64,000 bases of DNA from Lytechinus pictus (GCF_037042905.1 NC_087253.1:19929501-19993500), one strand, 5' to 3'; positions 11,327-24,049 are shown, numbered from the stretch's first letter. Numbers and translations are program-made. The notes: a model not told the origin generated them from the letters alone.

Positions 11327-11560
11327 ACACTGTAAAAAAGTGTGGTGTTACAACTGACACCAGTTGGTGTTAATAGAGGACCACACCCTGAGGTGTTAAA
11401 ATTACACCCTAGGGATTAAACATAACACCAAAGAGTGTAAATGTAACAACCAAAGGTGTTGTAATAACACCTATAGGTTTTAAACTAACACTGTCAATTT
11501 AACACCGGCTGGTGTGGTCCTCTATGTACACCGGTTAACACCACAGATTTTGCTGTGTAG
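11327..11560. mobile_element. MITE with inverted ACACTGTAAAAAA ends
   Basis: Roughly 234 bp with imperfect inverted ends: ACACTGTAAAAAAGTGTGGT on the left, TACACAGCAAAATCTGTGGT read inverted on the right. The interior is built of alternating GGTGTTA and TAACACC words and can fold end to end. It lies between the two hairpin repeats. Confidence 0.65.
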
Positions 11561-11720
11561 ATTTTCGGGTAATGTACATGTACATTCTGCTGTATGAAGC
11601 TGATGATGAAACTATTTCAAATGCACAAATAATTACAAGAGGTACGATTGCATTTTGGAGTTAAAAAGATTTGAAATTGATTACCGATTTCAGTCATGCA
11701 ATAAAGCGATCAGTCTTCAT

Positions 11721-12235
11721 TATATGACACCTAGATAGATCCTTGTCATTTGATTAGTTGTTTGATATCGATCATTCAGCCCATTCTACAATGACGTCAT
11801 CAACCGTGCAATTTTAGATCCATTCATCGTGCAATTTCGGATCGACACGATTTTGTCCATTGCACGCGCGCACTCAGACACGCCACCGCAACACTTTGCC
11901 GCACCACGTCATGACCACTGATCTCATGACTCGTGTTTGCAGCGCGCATGTTGTATGTACGCGATATACAGACCGAGCTCGTAGTGCATGAGCATATTTT
12001 GCACCGAAATTCACAAATTTCATATGAAAAAAAATATTGTTAGGTGTCATATAAACCAAATAATGAATGTCCTTTTCATTCGTGCAATGGACAGAATACT
12101 TAAATCAGTGAAAATGAAATGAATGATCCATTCAACTCGGATACGCCTCGTTGAATGGAGCATTTAATCTTTCACCCCATGAAGTATTCTGTCCATTGCA
12201 CTCATAAATTTTGTAAACTGTACAGAAGTTTGGCT
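11721..12235. repeat. Hairpin-bearing dispersed repeat, copy B
   Basis: A second direct copy of the element at 10741, diverged but with the same order: ATATGACACCTAG start, GTGCAATTT phrases, inverted TAGGTGTCATAT, then the hairpin with loop CTCGGATACGCCTCG. One arm has acquired mismatches (GGAGCATTTAATC). Confidence 0.7.
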
Positions 12236-12559
12236 GTCATCGTATACCTACAAAAGGAGGTTCATGTGTGGCGACATCATATATCATACATTATCATCTA
12301 TATAGAGTGTTCTAGCGATGCGTCAAAACGCGTATTTTGGTCCGGATCAATTGCCCGTGCAGTATCAGAGCGTATCCCTAAAAAGGACCGAAATCCGACG
12401 AATATCCCATAGGCTCCTGTACAAAATTTGCTATTTAATATTTCATATAATAGAATAGAGAATAAATAGTGAGTGGGTGATGTCATCAGTCTGCTCATTC
12501 GCATACCGACATGGATGTGCATATACCTATTTTTTTTTGGAAAATAATATTTTATAAAA

Positions 12560-13155
12560 ATATGAAGTATAATATGAAGACAGGTAGATTTCTTTTATAC
12601 CCAATTTTATGTTCTGATGGTAGAGTATCATGAAAATTTAGTTTCGCATAAGAATATTGCAATATGGGAGATAAAAAAATATTTTCTTGGAGTGGACCTA
12701 ACCCGTCTTGCAAACAAACTCTCCTGGAGAGCTTATTTGTCAAGAGGAGTTTAATAGGTCCATTGTTCATAAAATTTTGTTTTCTGTCTCAAAACCTCAA
12801 AATTTTTAATCTCTCTGATGAAAACAAAGAAAATTTGAAATTCACATAAAAACATGAATAAAAGTGGCAAAGAAAAATCATTTTTTAATAAAAATAGATT
12901 GGATTCATTTCAGTTTGCTTGTAAAAGGGTTAGGTCCACAATGATGATTTTTTAAAGAATATATAGAAAACAAATTGAAGACAGGTAGATCTCTTTTATA
13001 CCCAATTTTATGTTCACATGATAGGGTAGTACATCATGACAATTTAGTTTCTCATAAGAATATTGCAATAGGTGAGAATAAAAAAACATGTTTTTTCTCG
13101 GAATGGTACACAGTGGACCAAACCCCCTTTGCAACCAAACTCTTCAAATATAGAA
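12560..13155 (+). repeat. Two direct ~175-bp repeats
   Basis: GAAGACAGGTAGAT starts related blocks at about 12574 and 12977. Both continue with TTTTATACCCAATTTTATGT, then TAAGAATATTGCAATA and GCAA/CAAACTCT. The spacer (about 230 bp) is AT-rich. No coding content. Confidence 0.65.
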
Positions 13156-13769
13156 AGTAAAGCATAGAAACAAGATGCGGATGGGATAACCGAAGTAATA
13201 AATATTTATCTATCACAATTATGTTTACATGGATAGGCTTCGAATGGTGAATATAAATCATTTTGAAACGATTTAAACTAGAACTAAAAAAGTTTATGAT
13301 ATTGATTTGTCGTTTGTAACTTAATTCGAAATCATTAGGATAACTAATACAATAATTAATAATGTAATTTTTCAAAATGTAACAATCTAACATTTGCCAC
13401 TCAAACTTTCCGCTTTTCTAATTATGTTTATTTTATGTACAATCCACCGGCATGATGTAAAAAGGTAGTTCGTATTTGAATCAAGCTTATCACACCTAGC
13501 TTACATGACAATTTTTAATCAAACTTAACTAAACTGCATCTCTTATTCTTATTTTAACCGACTTACTGCAAAAATCATCTGAGAATTATGGTATACTTTC
13601 CATAAACCCTTATTTATTATTATGCGCTTAGAAACTGTTGTATTAAGCGCTATATAAATGTTAATTATTATCATTATTATTATTATGTACTCCTCAAAAT
13701 TTGACTTCAAAGACTGCAACGAGTACAAATAAACACAGGCTTAATAGTAATGGTTTATTGAAAATTCAT

Positions 13770-14360
13770 TCGCAGCTAAAGGCCGAATTGCAGAATATTT
13801 TACAAAACAAGTACAACAATATTTGATAATAAATTGCATAATGACACAGTGCTTAAGATATTAAAATATTAAAAAAAAAACTTGCCTAAATAGATCAAAA
13901 TTAATATAAACAGTTGGCGTTATCATATAGTATACAATGAGAATATTCATAACAAATACATACGTCACATTTATCAAGCAAAACTAATGAGAGTAGGTTT
14001 AGCAGAAGTGAAAGGGGGGAGAGCAGAGATAGAACAAGAATGCAAGAAAGGAAAGGGAGAGAGAGGGAGAGGAGAGGCAGATAGAGAGAGGGGTGGGGGT
14101 GGAAAGGGAGAGAAAGGAAGAGAGAGGGGGAGCAAAGGGGAGGAGTGGAGCAGAAAGTCGGAAGAAAAAAGGTACAAACATTATGAAAGAGGTAAAAACA
14201 TGAAGTTGTAATACTGCAACATTTTACGCTAGAATAAACAAAGTTGGAAGAATTTGAAAGTAAAATATTATTGAGTTCGCAATTTACAGAGAAACAAACA
14301 AATATTATGAATGGATAGAGGGGGGGAGAGAGAGTGAGATATAGAGGGGGGGGGGGGGTT
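13770..14360. other. Purine-rich low-complexity stretch
   Basis: 14010-14160 is almost pure GA on the plus strand, and 14320-14360 is GA/G-run. Open frames here reflect composition. The matching position in unit 2 is a (GA)n run at 36007-36060. Confidence 0.6.
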
Positions 14361-14611
14361 ACGGGGTGGGAGTAATAACAAAATAAAGCAAGTGTTAACT
14401 AAAACTATTTCTTTCTCGCAAAAACAAAAGGTTCACCTCTAGAGGGACCCACTCCCGTACCCCCTCCCCAACACTTCGACTGTAAATCGACCACATTTCC
14501 ATTTTTTCAAATTAATGTATCCAAACGGGCGTTCTTAGAATCACTCTGCTGATTCACAGCTTACTGGACAAGCGCAGATATGTACGAGTTAGTCTTTAGA
14601 CCTGCACCTTC

Positions 14612-17600
14612 TCACTTTTCGGATTTTGTGAGGTCCATCGGTTCCTCGATCAGTTTCCGAGCGAATTCAACCCACGTGTTCCCACCAAAATCAACAAGTT
14701 TCTTTGACACCCTGGAATCAACAAATTCGCCGGTTTTAAACCTGATCGGTTTGTTGGGAGCGTCCGTTTCGATGACGTTACAGATGACGTCACATATTTC
14801 GTCCGAGGTCTGGGCCATATTGTCGAAATGATCCCTGCAATGCATAAAAAGAATGAGTAAAGAAATGATAATCTTGAGAATAATGATGAAACAATACAAT
14901 GCCAACAAAAACAGAATACAAATGTATAAAGTGACTGGGCGGCTCCGGGGATGGGGGGTTGGGGGTGTTAGGAGGCAAGTGCCCCGTCTGTAGGCCTCAT
15001 GATAATAATGACTTTGATGATGATAATGATAATAATAATAATAATAATAAAACTTACATCGCGCCAAATCCACTCTGTTGAGAGCTCAATGCGCTTTTTT
15101 TAGAAATTATAAAAGAAATTAAGAAGAATTGAAGAGAAATGTTTTAAGGTATTGTTTAAGAATTTTAAAGGTCAAACACTGTTCAATGTTTTAAGGGAGG
15201 CCATTCCATAATTTGGAGGATGAGTGAACAAATGATCTTTCCCCCAGGTTTTGGAAGCTTTGGGCGGGTAACGAGAGAATTGGGAGAGGAGGAACGTAAG
15301 GATCTTGAAGGTGTGTAACTTTTGATCAGTGAAATGAGAATATCAATAATGATGATAATAATAGTAATCCTAATAACAACATCAACAACAATAATAATAA
15401 TAATAATATCTATAATAAAAAAAGGGGCAGAGGGAAGACAAAGGGGAGGGGAAGGTAAGGAAGGAGGGGTGGGGGCGAGATCTGGGCCATGGAAAACTAC
15501 AATTTCTACTATTGCTACTTTTATTTAATGGGAGGGGGTGACGGTAAAAACTAATTGTTTTCCGATGGTCTCCTAACATCAATCACACCCTTTAATAGCT
15601 GTGAGGTATAGGTAAAACTTCAAAATATGATAATTATTACGGTATTATAATGTTTAACTGATTGATCTAAATAAAATCAATTGATTATTTAAGGTGCCAT
15701 GAGCCTAATTACATCAGGAGGGCTAAAAATATTCGTTCGACCCATGCACCCATTCGAATTTTTTTCAATTTGATATGGCTGATTGACAAAAGTGTACGAA
15801 TATGATTCAAAATTTAACACTGATTCTAGAAATGGTAACTACTGAACTTCCTTTGCCCAAATTGGAAAGATATATCAATGATTTGGAACTATTTTTTGAC
15901 TGGCTATTTTACTGTTTCAGTTGATGAATTTGATCCCATCATGGTTATCTTCATAAATGGCGATTTATTTTAAAAATGAGCTGGCTACAATACCCTTCTC
16001 TGGTCAGATATGGATTGTCAGATATATATCCTATCCAAAGGTACTAAACATTCGACCCTCTAATTTTACATTTATTTTTTATGAATTTTTCAAAAGTGCC
16101 ATTTTAACACACAAGTCTATATGGGGAATGTCTTACGCGCGTGACACCTATAAGTATTTCAGATTAGGTTAACAGCGCCATCTCTAGCGGCTACTAAACC
16201 TGGCCTGCTATAGCTAGCTATGAGAAAATGGCACTGATTTTGAATTCCAAATCAAATATGGCTTGGTTTGATTTGGAGGTATCTTTGTGTAATACGACGA
16301 AAATCTACAATTTAGCTAGAAGGCAGAAAAAGAGGTATGTAAAGATTTTATGTGATGAGAGTTCAATATACATGTAAATACTGTAACGCTCAGATATTCC
16401 ATGAATAAGAGCATGCGATACGCCCCGCCAATAACTAAGCACAAATTCCATGAAGACTCGCCATGTACAGTACATTCACGCCGAGGCGCAGCGGCGCTAA
16501 CTACTACTAAACGTTGCTATCTATTATGAATGCAAGGTACGCCAACAAAAAAAAGAATGCGAACAAACGTTTCTCTCTGTTGGGTCAATGCACTAAAATG
16601 CGTTAGGTGAGTGCAAGAGAAAAAAATCGAGGTTGATATACGATTGATAATGTATAAGAATTTTGATACTGACAGAAGAAATTTATAATGGCGCTGATGA
16701 TCCGTAGGTTTGGTTTATTAAAGATTTTAAGACTGTAGATATTATTTATATATATTTGTATAAATTTATGTGTGTGTTTATGGATAGGCCTATTATTTAT
16801 TTATATCTTATTCATATATTTATTTATATATCAGAATTATGATTAAAACAGTTACAAAAGATAAAAAGGTGTTTGATAGATGTCTGATTTAGTTGTATTA
16901 TTGAGGATTAGAAACGTGAAGAATCTTAGTTGATTCATAGTAGATTAAGGTTTCATATAACTTATGAAATTTATAATATGCAGTGAAACATGAACTGTTT
17001 TGTTTATTTGTTTTATTTTTATTTCTGCGCTCACAATACATAGTCAAAAATATTTACATTGTGTGCAATGTACAAAATAATCCATAATGTTTATTATATA
17101 ATCATGATATATAATTAGAACAAAATAATGGAATGAGCACATATTTCACATTTTAATAATAATAACAAAACAACGTTGACAAATGAACGCAGGAGACCGC
17201 CATCGTGAGCGGTTAAGCTTGTAATTGATGGCGGACTCATAAAACGCAGCCTTATGCGTAACATTACGCATAAAAATAATAAACAATGAAAGCGTGCTAG
17301 TAGAAGTGAAAGTTGAGACAAAGAATGAATTAAATACAAGCAGCATATTGCCTATTACATTCACAATGGTTTATATACATGTATGTTCAATTAACGGTTG
17401 ATTTATTTTGTTCAATTTGCTTTTGTATAAATTTATATGAGGAGCACATTACTTTTATTACAATTTATCAGACATTTCAACTACAGATAATGATGAAAAC
17501 AATAACAATCACAATGGCAACAACAATAACTATAGTAGTAATTATGACAAAAATAACACTACTACTGCTAATTGTAATATGATGATGATAATAATAATAA

Positions 17601-20600
17601 TAACAATAACAAAACATCATTGATGTGTGTGTGTATTTGAGTTTTGTCAGACGTGTATCAATCAGATATGATTATTTACGTCTGAGACCGACCTTTAACG
17701 TCACCATCCGAAAGAAGTGACCAGGGCTCGAACCTCTGCATCAATTTGTAACTTCCCCTTAGCTTGGATTACAGGCGCACGCCACAACGCCCAGTCATCA
17801 TTGATGACGATGATGATGACGTTAATAATAATAATAATAATAATGATACTGATAGTGATAAATATGATGATGACAGTAATTGCCATCATTATTATACTTA
17901 CTTACCTCGCATGAATTCTCAAAATTTCGAGTTGTTTTTGTGTAACTTGATCAACCTCTCCTTTCGCAGGCAGTCTATTCCATTCCACAATATTATCATT
18001 GATGTTTGTATCGACTGGACCAGGTAATATGCTTGAAAGTCTAAATGCAGCAGAAAAAACAAAGGAATTTGGAAGGGGTGATTTATTTAGTAGAATGTTT
18101 GTGAATGCAATATTAAAACAGCTATGTGGAATGGGCTTTTAAACGTGTTGAAATAAGTAAACGAAATTAAATGAAATAAATATTATGATTCAGGGATGAT
18201 GGGGTAAGGGTGGGTGGTGCCTCTAAAAACCACCACACACCTTATAACTGGACGAGACTAATATCGAAACTTTGCACAAGCCTTTATTTTGGAGTAAAAT
18301 CAAAACTTGTTCCGAATCAAAGCCGATTGCTCCATTACAATCAGATAATGATTCCGCTTTATTCTAATACGGAGGGTAGGATATTAACATATTTAAATAT
18401 GAGTGTTCGAGGATTTAGAACTCTGCACACTAAGATGTTAAAATGTCTCAGTATTCTTATAAAATTTCATTCGATTCATTTAAAAATCTGGGCACCAAGT
18501 CATGGTAAGGTCTGCAAGGCCTTATCAAGCACTTTACCAAATCCTGATCCCTCCTTTGTTTCATGCACATCATTCACAAATTACCGATTTCTGTAGATTT
18601 TTAATCAACGCAATTCGTGGTTACTGTATATGATTGCTTTGAAGAAACCTCACCTAAGATACATATTTTTCTTTTCTTTTTAACTTAGCTAATTGTGACA
18701 GCTCCGAACTACAGAGATCTTACCATCATGACCAAGGAGGTATTCTCACACTACGGATTACTATTGAATCAGCAACTGCGCCATCTACGATGGATGTCTG
18801 ATGAAGCTGGCAGAGCCTCACAAATGGAAATCTTTGCCAACGCTAACCCAAACAGGTAAACTTTCATGATTGTGAATAAAAGTATGTTTCTTATGCAACA
18901 TGCTACCGAAATGATATAATAACCATTTTAATCATTTTATGATATATATATACACAATATCCATAACACACGTAGGTCTGTGACAGGATATTCATCATCT
19001 GCTTAAAATCCAGGGGGGGGGGGCACATTCAGCTGGTGCACCCCTTTTGAGATTCATAATTAAAAAGTTTAATGTAAATATGCTGTTCTTATACAAATGT
19101 GTCCCCTTTTGAAAGTCACAGTACATATTTTCAATTGGAATATGTCGTTTATACACAAGTGGGGACCTTTTGTTTTTGCTTGTCAAAATTTTCCACGGGA
19201 AAATGTGCCCCTCTATTGAAAAATCCTGTATCCACCCTTTGTCTGCTACACTGTATTCAACATTTACCCAGTTTTTTTTACGGGGAAACTAATTTTTCCT
19301 TGCCCAATTCATGGTGAAAATAATGAAATCACCGAAATAACAAACTTAACGGTGAAAATTTTCCGCTGCTAGTATTGCCAGGAATTTTCTGTTAAAAGGC
19401 CTGAATTATCTGGCAACTATATAGCTAGGTAATTTTCCACCATTGCTTTTATGGTGTTCCGTAAAAATAATGCGATTAACCTTACCCTTTTGAGATCACC
19501 CTTAAATTTGTATTTAAGTAAAAATTTATTCTATTGTCCGAGTATAATTGCAGTTTTACTGTAATTATACCCCCATATAAAGCACGGTATATTTTCACAG
19601 AATATAGCTCCATGGAATTAAGTTTCAACGATACCTATAAGATACCTCAGCATCAAAGTTTAACTACAACGTTAATACAAGGCAGATTCAATTCATCTTG
19701 GGTGTAGAAAAATGTTTTGGAAATGCTTACTTTACGTCAAATGATTTCATCCTAATGGCCAGCGACTCAGTAAGCCCCTCCATGGCATGTTTAGAAGCAC
19801 AGTACGTCTCATAAAATGGATAACCTAAAGCAAATTAAAAAAAAAGATTGAAAAAGAACCTTGGTCAATGTTTAATTTCTTTGGCAAACATGTGCATGAG
19901 TATTGTGTAATTGGTTGTTCCGGTTCTAATGCAACTTCTTCTTGCAATGATCATAATATAAAAAATAAAAATAATAAATAAATAAATGAAAATAATAAAT
20001 AAATAAAAAATAATAAATGAGGAAAATAAATAAATTTGTATGTACACATACATCATGTACATGGTAAGAATAAAATGCCATATTTTTAATGCGGAATACG
20101 TCATATCCAGCACAAGAAACATCCAATCCAATGGTGAAAAGAATACGTAAAGACTTCAAAAAATATGTATTCACCCGTAAAAAAAATGTCGGTGGAAAGC
20201 CATGGGGCAAGTTGCAAGGTGAGTAGCAGTGGACATACCTCTGGATATTTTGATTTGAGCCGGGGAGTAAGGCAAGGGGATCAAATCCCCCCAAATCTTT
20301 TTATTCTGGGTGTGGAAATACTTTCATGTGCTATACGTCAAAATGAAAAAATTAAAGGTATAGATATAGATGGATATATAATAAATATTGTACAATATGC
20401 AGATGACACTACGTTGGTTTTAGCAGACTTAGAATCAGTAAAAGAAGCCTTTTGTGTAATTGAAGATTTTGCGTCCTTTTCGGGTCTTAAAATTAATAAA
20501 AGCAAAACAAATGCTACGTGGTTGGGATCAAAAAGAACTTGTAAAGATAAGCCTATGGATATTAATGTGCCGTCTGAACCGTTTCGAGTATTGGGAATAT

Positions 20601-23600
20601 TATTATCTCCAAATATTGATTTTATTATATCATTACATTTCGAAAAATGTTTAGCTGATATAAAAGTTCTGCTTAATATATGGCGGAAAAGGAATTTGAG
20701 TTTGATAGGAAAAATACAAATAGTAAAAACTTTTGCTATATCAAAATTTGTTTATTGTGGGTCAATTTTACCAATACCAGGCCATATATTGAAACAATTA
20801 GAGCAAGCTATTTAAGATTTTATATGGAATGGAAAAAATAGATATATTAAAAAGTGCACTCTAGTAGGTTCATATTCACAAGGAGGTTTGAACATGATTG
20901 ATATCCCTTCCTTCTTCAATGCTTTAAAGATAAGATGGATATCAAGGTTTTTTTTAAGGAAGACAACTCTCTTTCGTCTATTATATTTAGATATTTCATG
21001 AAGAAATTTGGAGGTGAATTTATATTTTATTGTAATATGTCAAAAAAGAGTTGTAAAATGATGGGCAATTGCCCTGGTTTCTATCAAGATGTATTGAGTG
21101 CATTTTTCTATTTTCGGTCATTAGATTCAAAGTATAAAGATATAAGGGAAACAATTATATGGAACAATGAAAGTGTTATAGTAGGAGGTAAACCTTTGTT
21201 TGTTAAATAATTTTTTATAGCTAGTTTATGGCACATCTCAGACTTATATGACAGTGAAGGTAAACTTATAGATTTCAATATATGGATGAAAAGAGGAGTG
21301 GAAAATAAATTTTATATGAAATGGTGTTCAATTGTTTCGGCCATCCAAAAGAATTGAAGTTCAGATGCCTTCATAATCAAGGAGAGTTAACATATTTTAA
21401 ACTTGTATGTAATTTCAAAGGAAAAGATATAGACTTTATGAAGTTGACAACACAGAATATCAATTTAATTTTGAAAGGCAAACTTTTTGAGGCCCCAATA
21501 TCAGAAAAAATAAATATAATATAGAAAAAGATATATGGAATATTATCTATAAAATGCCTTTTGTGTTTCTAACGGATAATAAGAGTAGAACTTTTCAATA
21601 TAAAATAAACACAAGAACACTCCTCTTAAATAAAAGATTGTATAAAATGAAAATTGTAGAATCTGAATTATGCACCTTTTGTAAACTAGAGGCGGAAACA
21701 ACAGAGCATTTTTACAGAATGTCAGCATGCATGTACCTTTTGAGAAGAGTTTTTGAAATGGTGGTATACAAAATTTATAATATTAATATTGATTTAAAAC
21801 TAAATGATGAAGATATTTTGTTTGGTATATCATATGGAAGACCACATAAATTACTTTTGAATCAATGCTTAGTTGTAGCTAAACAAATGATTTATACATG
21901 CAGACATTTGAATATTTCACCGTCTTTTGATTTGTTCTTTGTAAAGCTGAAACGAATATACAAACTAGAAAAACAAATTGGCATTCAGAATAAACAATTA
22001 TCTAAGTTTGAAAAGAAATGAAAAATTCTACATCCCTCATTCATATAATAGTTTGGGCAGCTTGATGGAAAACGAAATCAAATGTGATGTCATAACTATT
22101 CAATCCTGAAATGTTTTCTATTTATTTTTAATTTTTTCCCCTTTTTTTTTATTATGCTTTGTTTTGTATTTTATTTCATTTTGTATATAATATGTACAAT
22201 GTATAATGATTATGTTTGTTATATGTATATGAAGTTATGAAAATAAAAAATCATTGAAAGAAAAAAAAAAGTTGCAAAGACTTTACCGTAAAAAGAATAC
22301 GGTAAAGTCCTGGCATCCAGAACATTATGATGGGAACGAAGATTTTCATCTCTGGTGTGGAGCATTGCTGAAAAGTTGTTTGTATTGTTTGTTTGTTTGT
22401 ATTTATTTCCGTTTAAAAATAATGAAATATGTACATGTTCAAATTTAACAAATCGTATACTTCATATAAAATATGGAGGATGGCCCATTTCAGCGGTATT
22501 AACAAAATACCACTGTTCTTCCATGGGGTCCTTTAAAACGCAAATACATGCTAAAAACAAATATATATAATTACAAATGTACATAAAACTTAATCGAATA
22601 CATTACAAGAAAGAAAATACAAAGACAATCACCGCAGCAACGCTTCATGAACTTGTCTTCACTCTAGTCGAAGCGCCAATTCCATTCGCAACTGGCAACT
22701 TTTAGTTAGAATGAAATCTATATGCAAAACATTTGCCTTGCAGATTATAAAACTATCAAAAAACCAAATGCTGTAGACTTTTAAAGCTTATCAGGCACCC
22801 CAACAAAGGAACTAACGCTGATGATATAGCATTCTGAGCGTAGTTATTCAATTTCAAAATAATTGTATAATCCTAACAGATCCACTAGTTGTCTCCAGCA
22901 CATCTCCCTCGTCTTTCAGTGGGTGAATATTAAAACAAAAACTAAATATTAAAGATACAGCTTAGTGCTTACCAGCGACCCCTGCAACGGAAGTAACGTT
23001 GATGACATGTCCCGAACGTTGTTCTTTCATGTAAGGTAGAACTGCTCGTATAACCCTAACCGGTCCAAAGAAGTTTGTCTCCAACACATCTCGAATGTCA
23101 TGCATAGGGGAATACTCGATTGGGTTGAATGAAGCTATACCAGCGTTGTTAACTGCAATAGTTGTGAGAGATGAAAATGAGGCTTGAGAGTTTGCTAATA
23201 GATTTCCTTATTTAAAAAAAAAAGTCAGATATTTGCAAAGATAAATCGTTCCCCGAACTGTTCTTCTCACTCTTTCCTGTTTTGGGTACCTTTCTACATA
23301 CACATCCTTTATTTCCCATCTTCCCATCATCATCATCAACATCATCATCTTCATCATCATCATCAGGATCATGATGATGATGATATTCATCATCATCACC
23401 ATCATCATAGTCGTAGTATAGACCTACGTAGCAGCCGCCGCAGCAGCAGCATCAGTAGTAGTATTATTGGTAGTATTAGTATTAGCAGAAGCAGCAGTAG
23501 AAGAAGAAGAAGGAGCAGAAGCAGCAGCAGCGGCAGTAGCAGCAGCAGCAGTTGTAGTATATAGTAGAAGTAGTAGCAGCAGCAGCAGCAGTAGCAGCAG

Positions 23601-23969
23601 CAACATAATAGGGTAGAAGATTACTGGGCAGTAGTTATAATCATGGTATAGTAACAGGAACATAGCAATGATATGATTATTATCAATATTCTTAAGTGGA
23701 TTACCAACAATGTCGATTCGACCATGTTCGTTGATGATTTCGCTGACAGCATTTTTCACCGAGTCATCGCTTTTGACGTCAAGAGGACGAATCAAAATCG
23801 TGTCGTTGAGGGCGCTATCCGCCGCTTCCTGAAGAGGCCCTTTCTTCCCAAGGTTTCTCATGGTCGAATAAACCAAATACTTTTTCGCGGCGTCCTTTCC
23901 CAGTTTGACTGCCAGATTGAGACCAATCCCCGATGAACATCCCGTGATCAGCGTTATTTTCTGTGCCAT
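14612..23969 (-). CDS. rdh8-like: Retinol dehydrogenase 8 / 17-beta-HSD1-like SDR, copy 1
   Basis: Five exons, joined 23969-23705, 23152-22973, 19824-19731, 18040-17906, 14834-14612; each intron begins GT and ends AG. The 897 nt encode 298 residues, typical of the RDH8/HSD17B1 branch of classical short-chain dehydrogenases, which use NADP(H) to interconvert retinol/retinal or 17-hydroxy/keto steroids. Visible: cofactor motif TGCSSGIG (9-16), NNAG (90-93), N115, catalytic S143, Y156 and K160 in YCASK, and PGPVDT (186-191). There is no signal peptide. The start has a good context (AGAAATGG), and a splice-acceptor-like AATAG ending at 23995 suggests a non-coding first exon. Introns 2 and 4 hold younger insertions (a LINE; a 7SL-like SINE). 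No stop or frameshift is seen, so I judge it functional. Retinoid versus steroid substrate cannot be decided from sequence alone. Confidence 0.88.
14840..15300. repeat. SINE-like repeat with AAT tail, in intron 4 of copy 1
   Basis: A (TAA)n tract at about 15029-15050 is followed by ACATCGCGCCAAATCCACTC and then GGGAGGCCATTCCATAATTT, the body of a repeat also at 38730-38960 in unit 2. It is therefore older than the duplication. Confidence 0.55.
15300..17600. other. Intron 4 of copy 1, no gene
   Basis: Contains AAT/ATA microsatellites (about 15350-15420) and a G-rich run. 15690-16130 and 16390-16620 have no clear counterpart in unit 2, while 16165-16330 and 16660 onward do (39365 onward). No exon recognised. 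Confidence 0.5.
17626..17795 (-). mobile_element. SINE with a 7SL-RNA-like 5' end
   Basis: On the minus strand the element begins ACTGGGCGTTGTGGCGTGCG and continues CCTGTAATCCAAGCTA, closely following the 5' Alu domain of 7SL RNA. A B-box-like GGTTCGAGCCC lies about 70 bases in and the 3' tail is CA-rich. An exact 11-bp duplication, CATCATTGATG, flanks it at 17615-17625 and 17796-17806, and unit 2 has an empty site in the equivalent intron (about 40310). It was thus mobile after the gene duplication. 7SL origin is inference from similarity to memory of the vertebrate RNA. Confidence 0.65.
18702..18855 (+). other. Exon-like open block antisense in intron 3 of RDH copy 1
   Basis: A pyrimidine-rich tract and TTGTGACAG precede a 154-nt block that ends AACAG|GTAAAC, so both splice sites look usable on the plus strand. 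The block is open in one frame for 50 codons (starts PNYRDLTIMTKEVFSHYG, ends IFANANPN) while all three minus frames contain stops. I do not recognise the peptide. A homologous block in unit 2 (51274-51418) is broken. It could be an exon of a nested antisense gene whose other exons I cannot find, or a relic of one. Confidence 0.5.
19000..19600. repeat. MITE-like repeats in intron 3 of copy 1
   Basis: A G-run phrase GGGGGGGGGGCACATTCAGC opens a degraded repeat at 19011, followed by an inverted-repeat-like segment built of TTTACGGGGAAACTAATTTT and GGTGAAAAT words. Both recur at 51590-52080 in unit 2, so they predate the duplication. Confidence 0.5.
20218..22021 (+). pseudogene. LINE ORF2 remnant (reverse transcriptase, C-terminal domain)
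   Basis: It opens inside the RT palm domain: SRGVRQGDQIPPNLFILGVE, then QYADD at about 20393-20407 with the catalytic YADD intact. A thumb-like segment (NLSLIGKIQIVKTFAISKF) follows. The frame breaks at an in-frame TAA (20813) and again by stops and shifts before a final part at 21554-22021 with C-x2-C and E-H-F spacing, like the zinc-binding C-terminus of L1/Tx1-type LINEs. Clade assignment is tentative. With no 5' half and several breaks it cannot be active. Confidence 0.8.
20218..22268 (+). mobile_element. 5'-truncated LINE in intron 2 of RDH copy 1
   Basis: 2.05 kb ending in an A-rich tail, flanked by the 9-bp duplication AAGTTGCAA (20209-20217 and 22269-22277). The paralogous intron in unit 2 shows the empty site near 52730. 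Only the 3' part of the reverse-transcriptase frame plus the 3' UTR is present, as is usual for incomplete target-primed reverse transcription. It lies in sense-opposite orientation to the host gene. Confidence 0.9.
22280..22972. other. Intron 2 of copy 1, nearest exon 2
   Basis: AT-rich intron, collinear with 52740-53415 in unit 2. No exon or element recognised. Confidence 0.5.
23320..23610. repeat. Trinucleotide repeats in intron 1 of RDH copy 1
   Basis: CAT-type repeats (about 23325-23410) run into an interrupted GCA/GTA tract (about 23430-23610), ending about 95 bases from the exon 1 donor. The matching tract in copy 2 has become a far longer near-pure GTA run. Confidence 0.85.
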
Positions 23970-24049
23970 TTCTTATATATTTTTCCTTGGTTTCCTATTG
24001 GGAGAAATGACAAAAAATAAATCAATAATATTATTGTAAATTAGCACGA

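Noticed and set aside
13987-14211. Gly/Glu/Arg-rich frame
   Set aside because: Purine-rich simple sequence; the complementary strand gives an equally open Pro/Ser/Leu frame.
14612-15073. A 153-residue single-exon protein on the minus strand
   Set aside because: Only the last 74 residues are real: they are RDH exon 5. The upstream part is intron and (AAT)n sequence, and the acceptor TTGCAG defines the true border at 14834.
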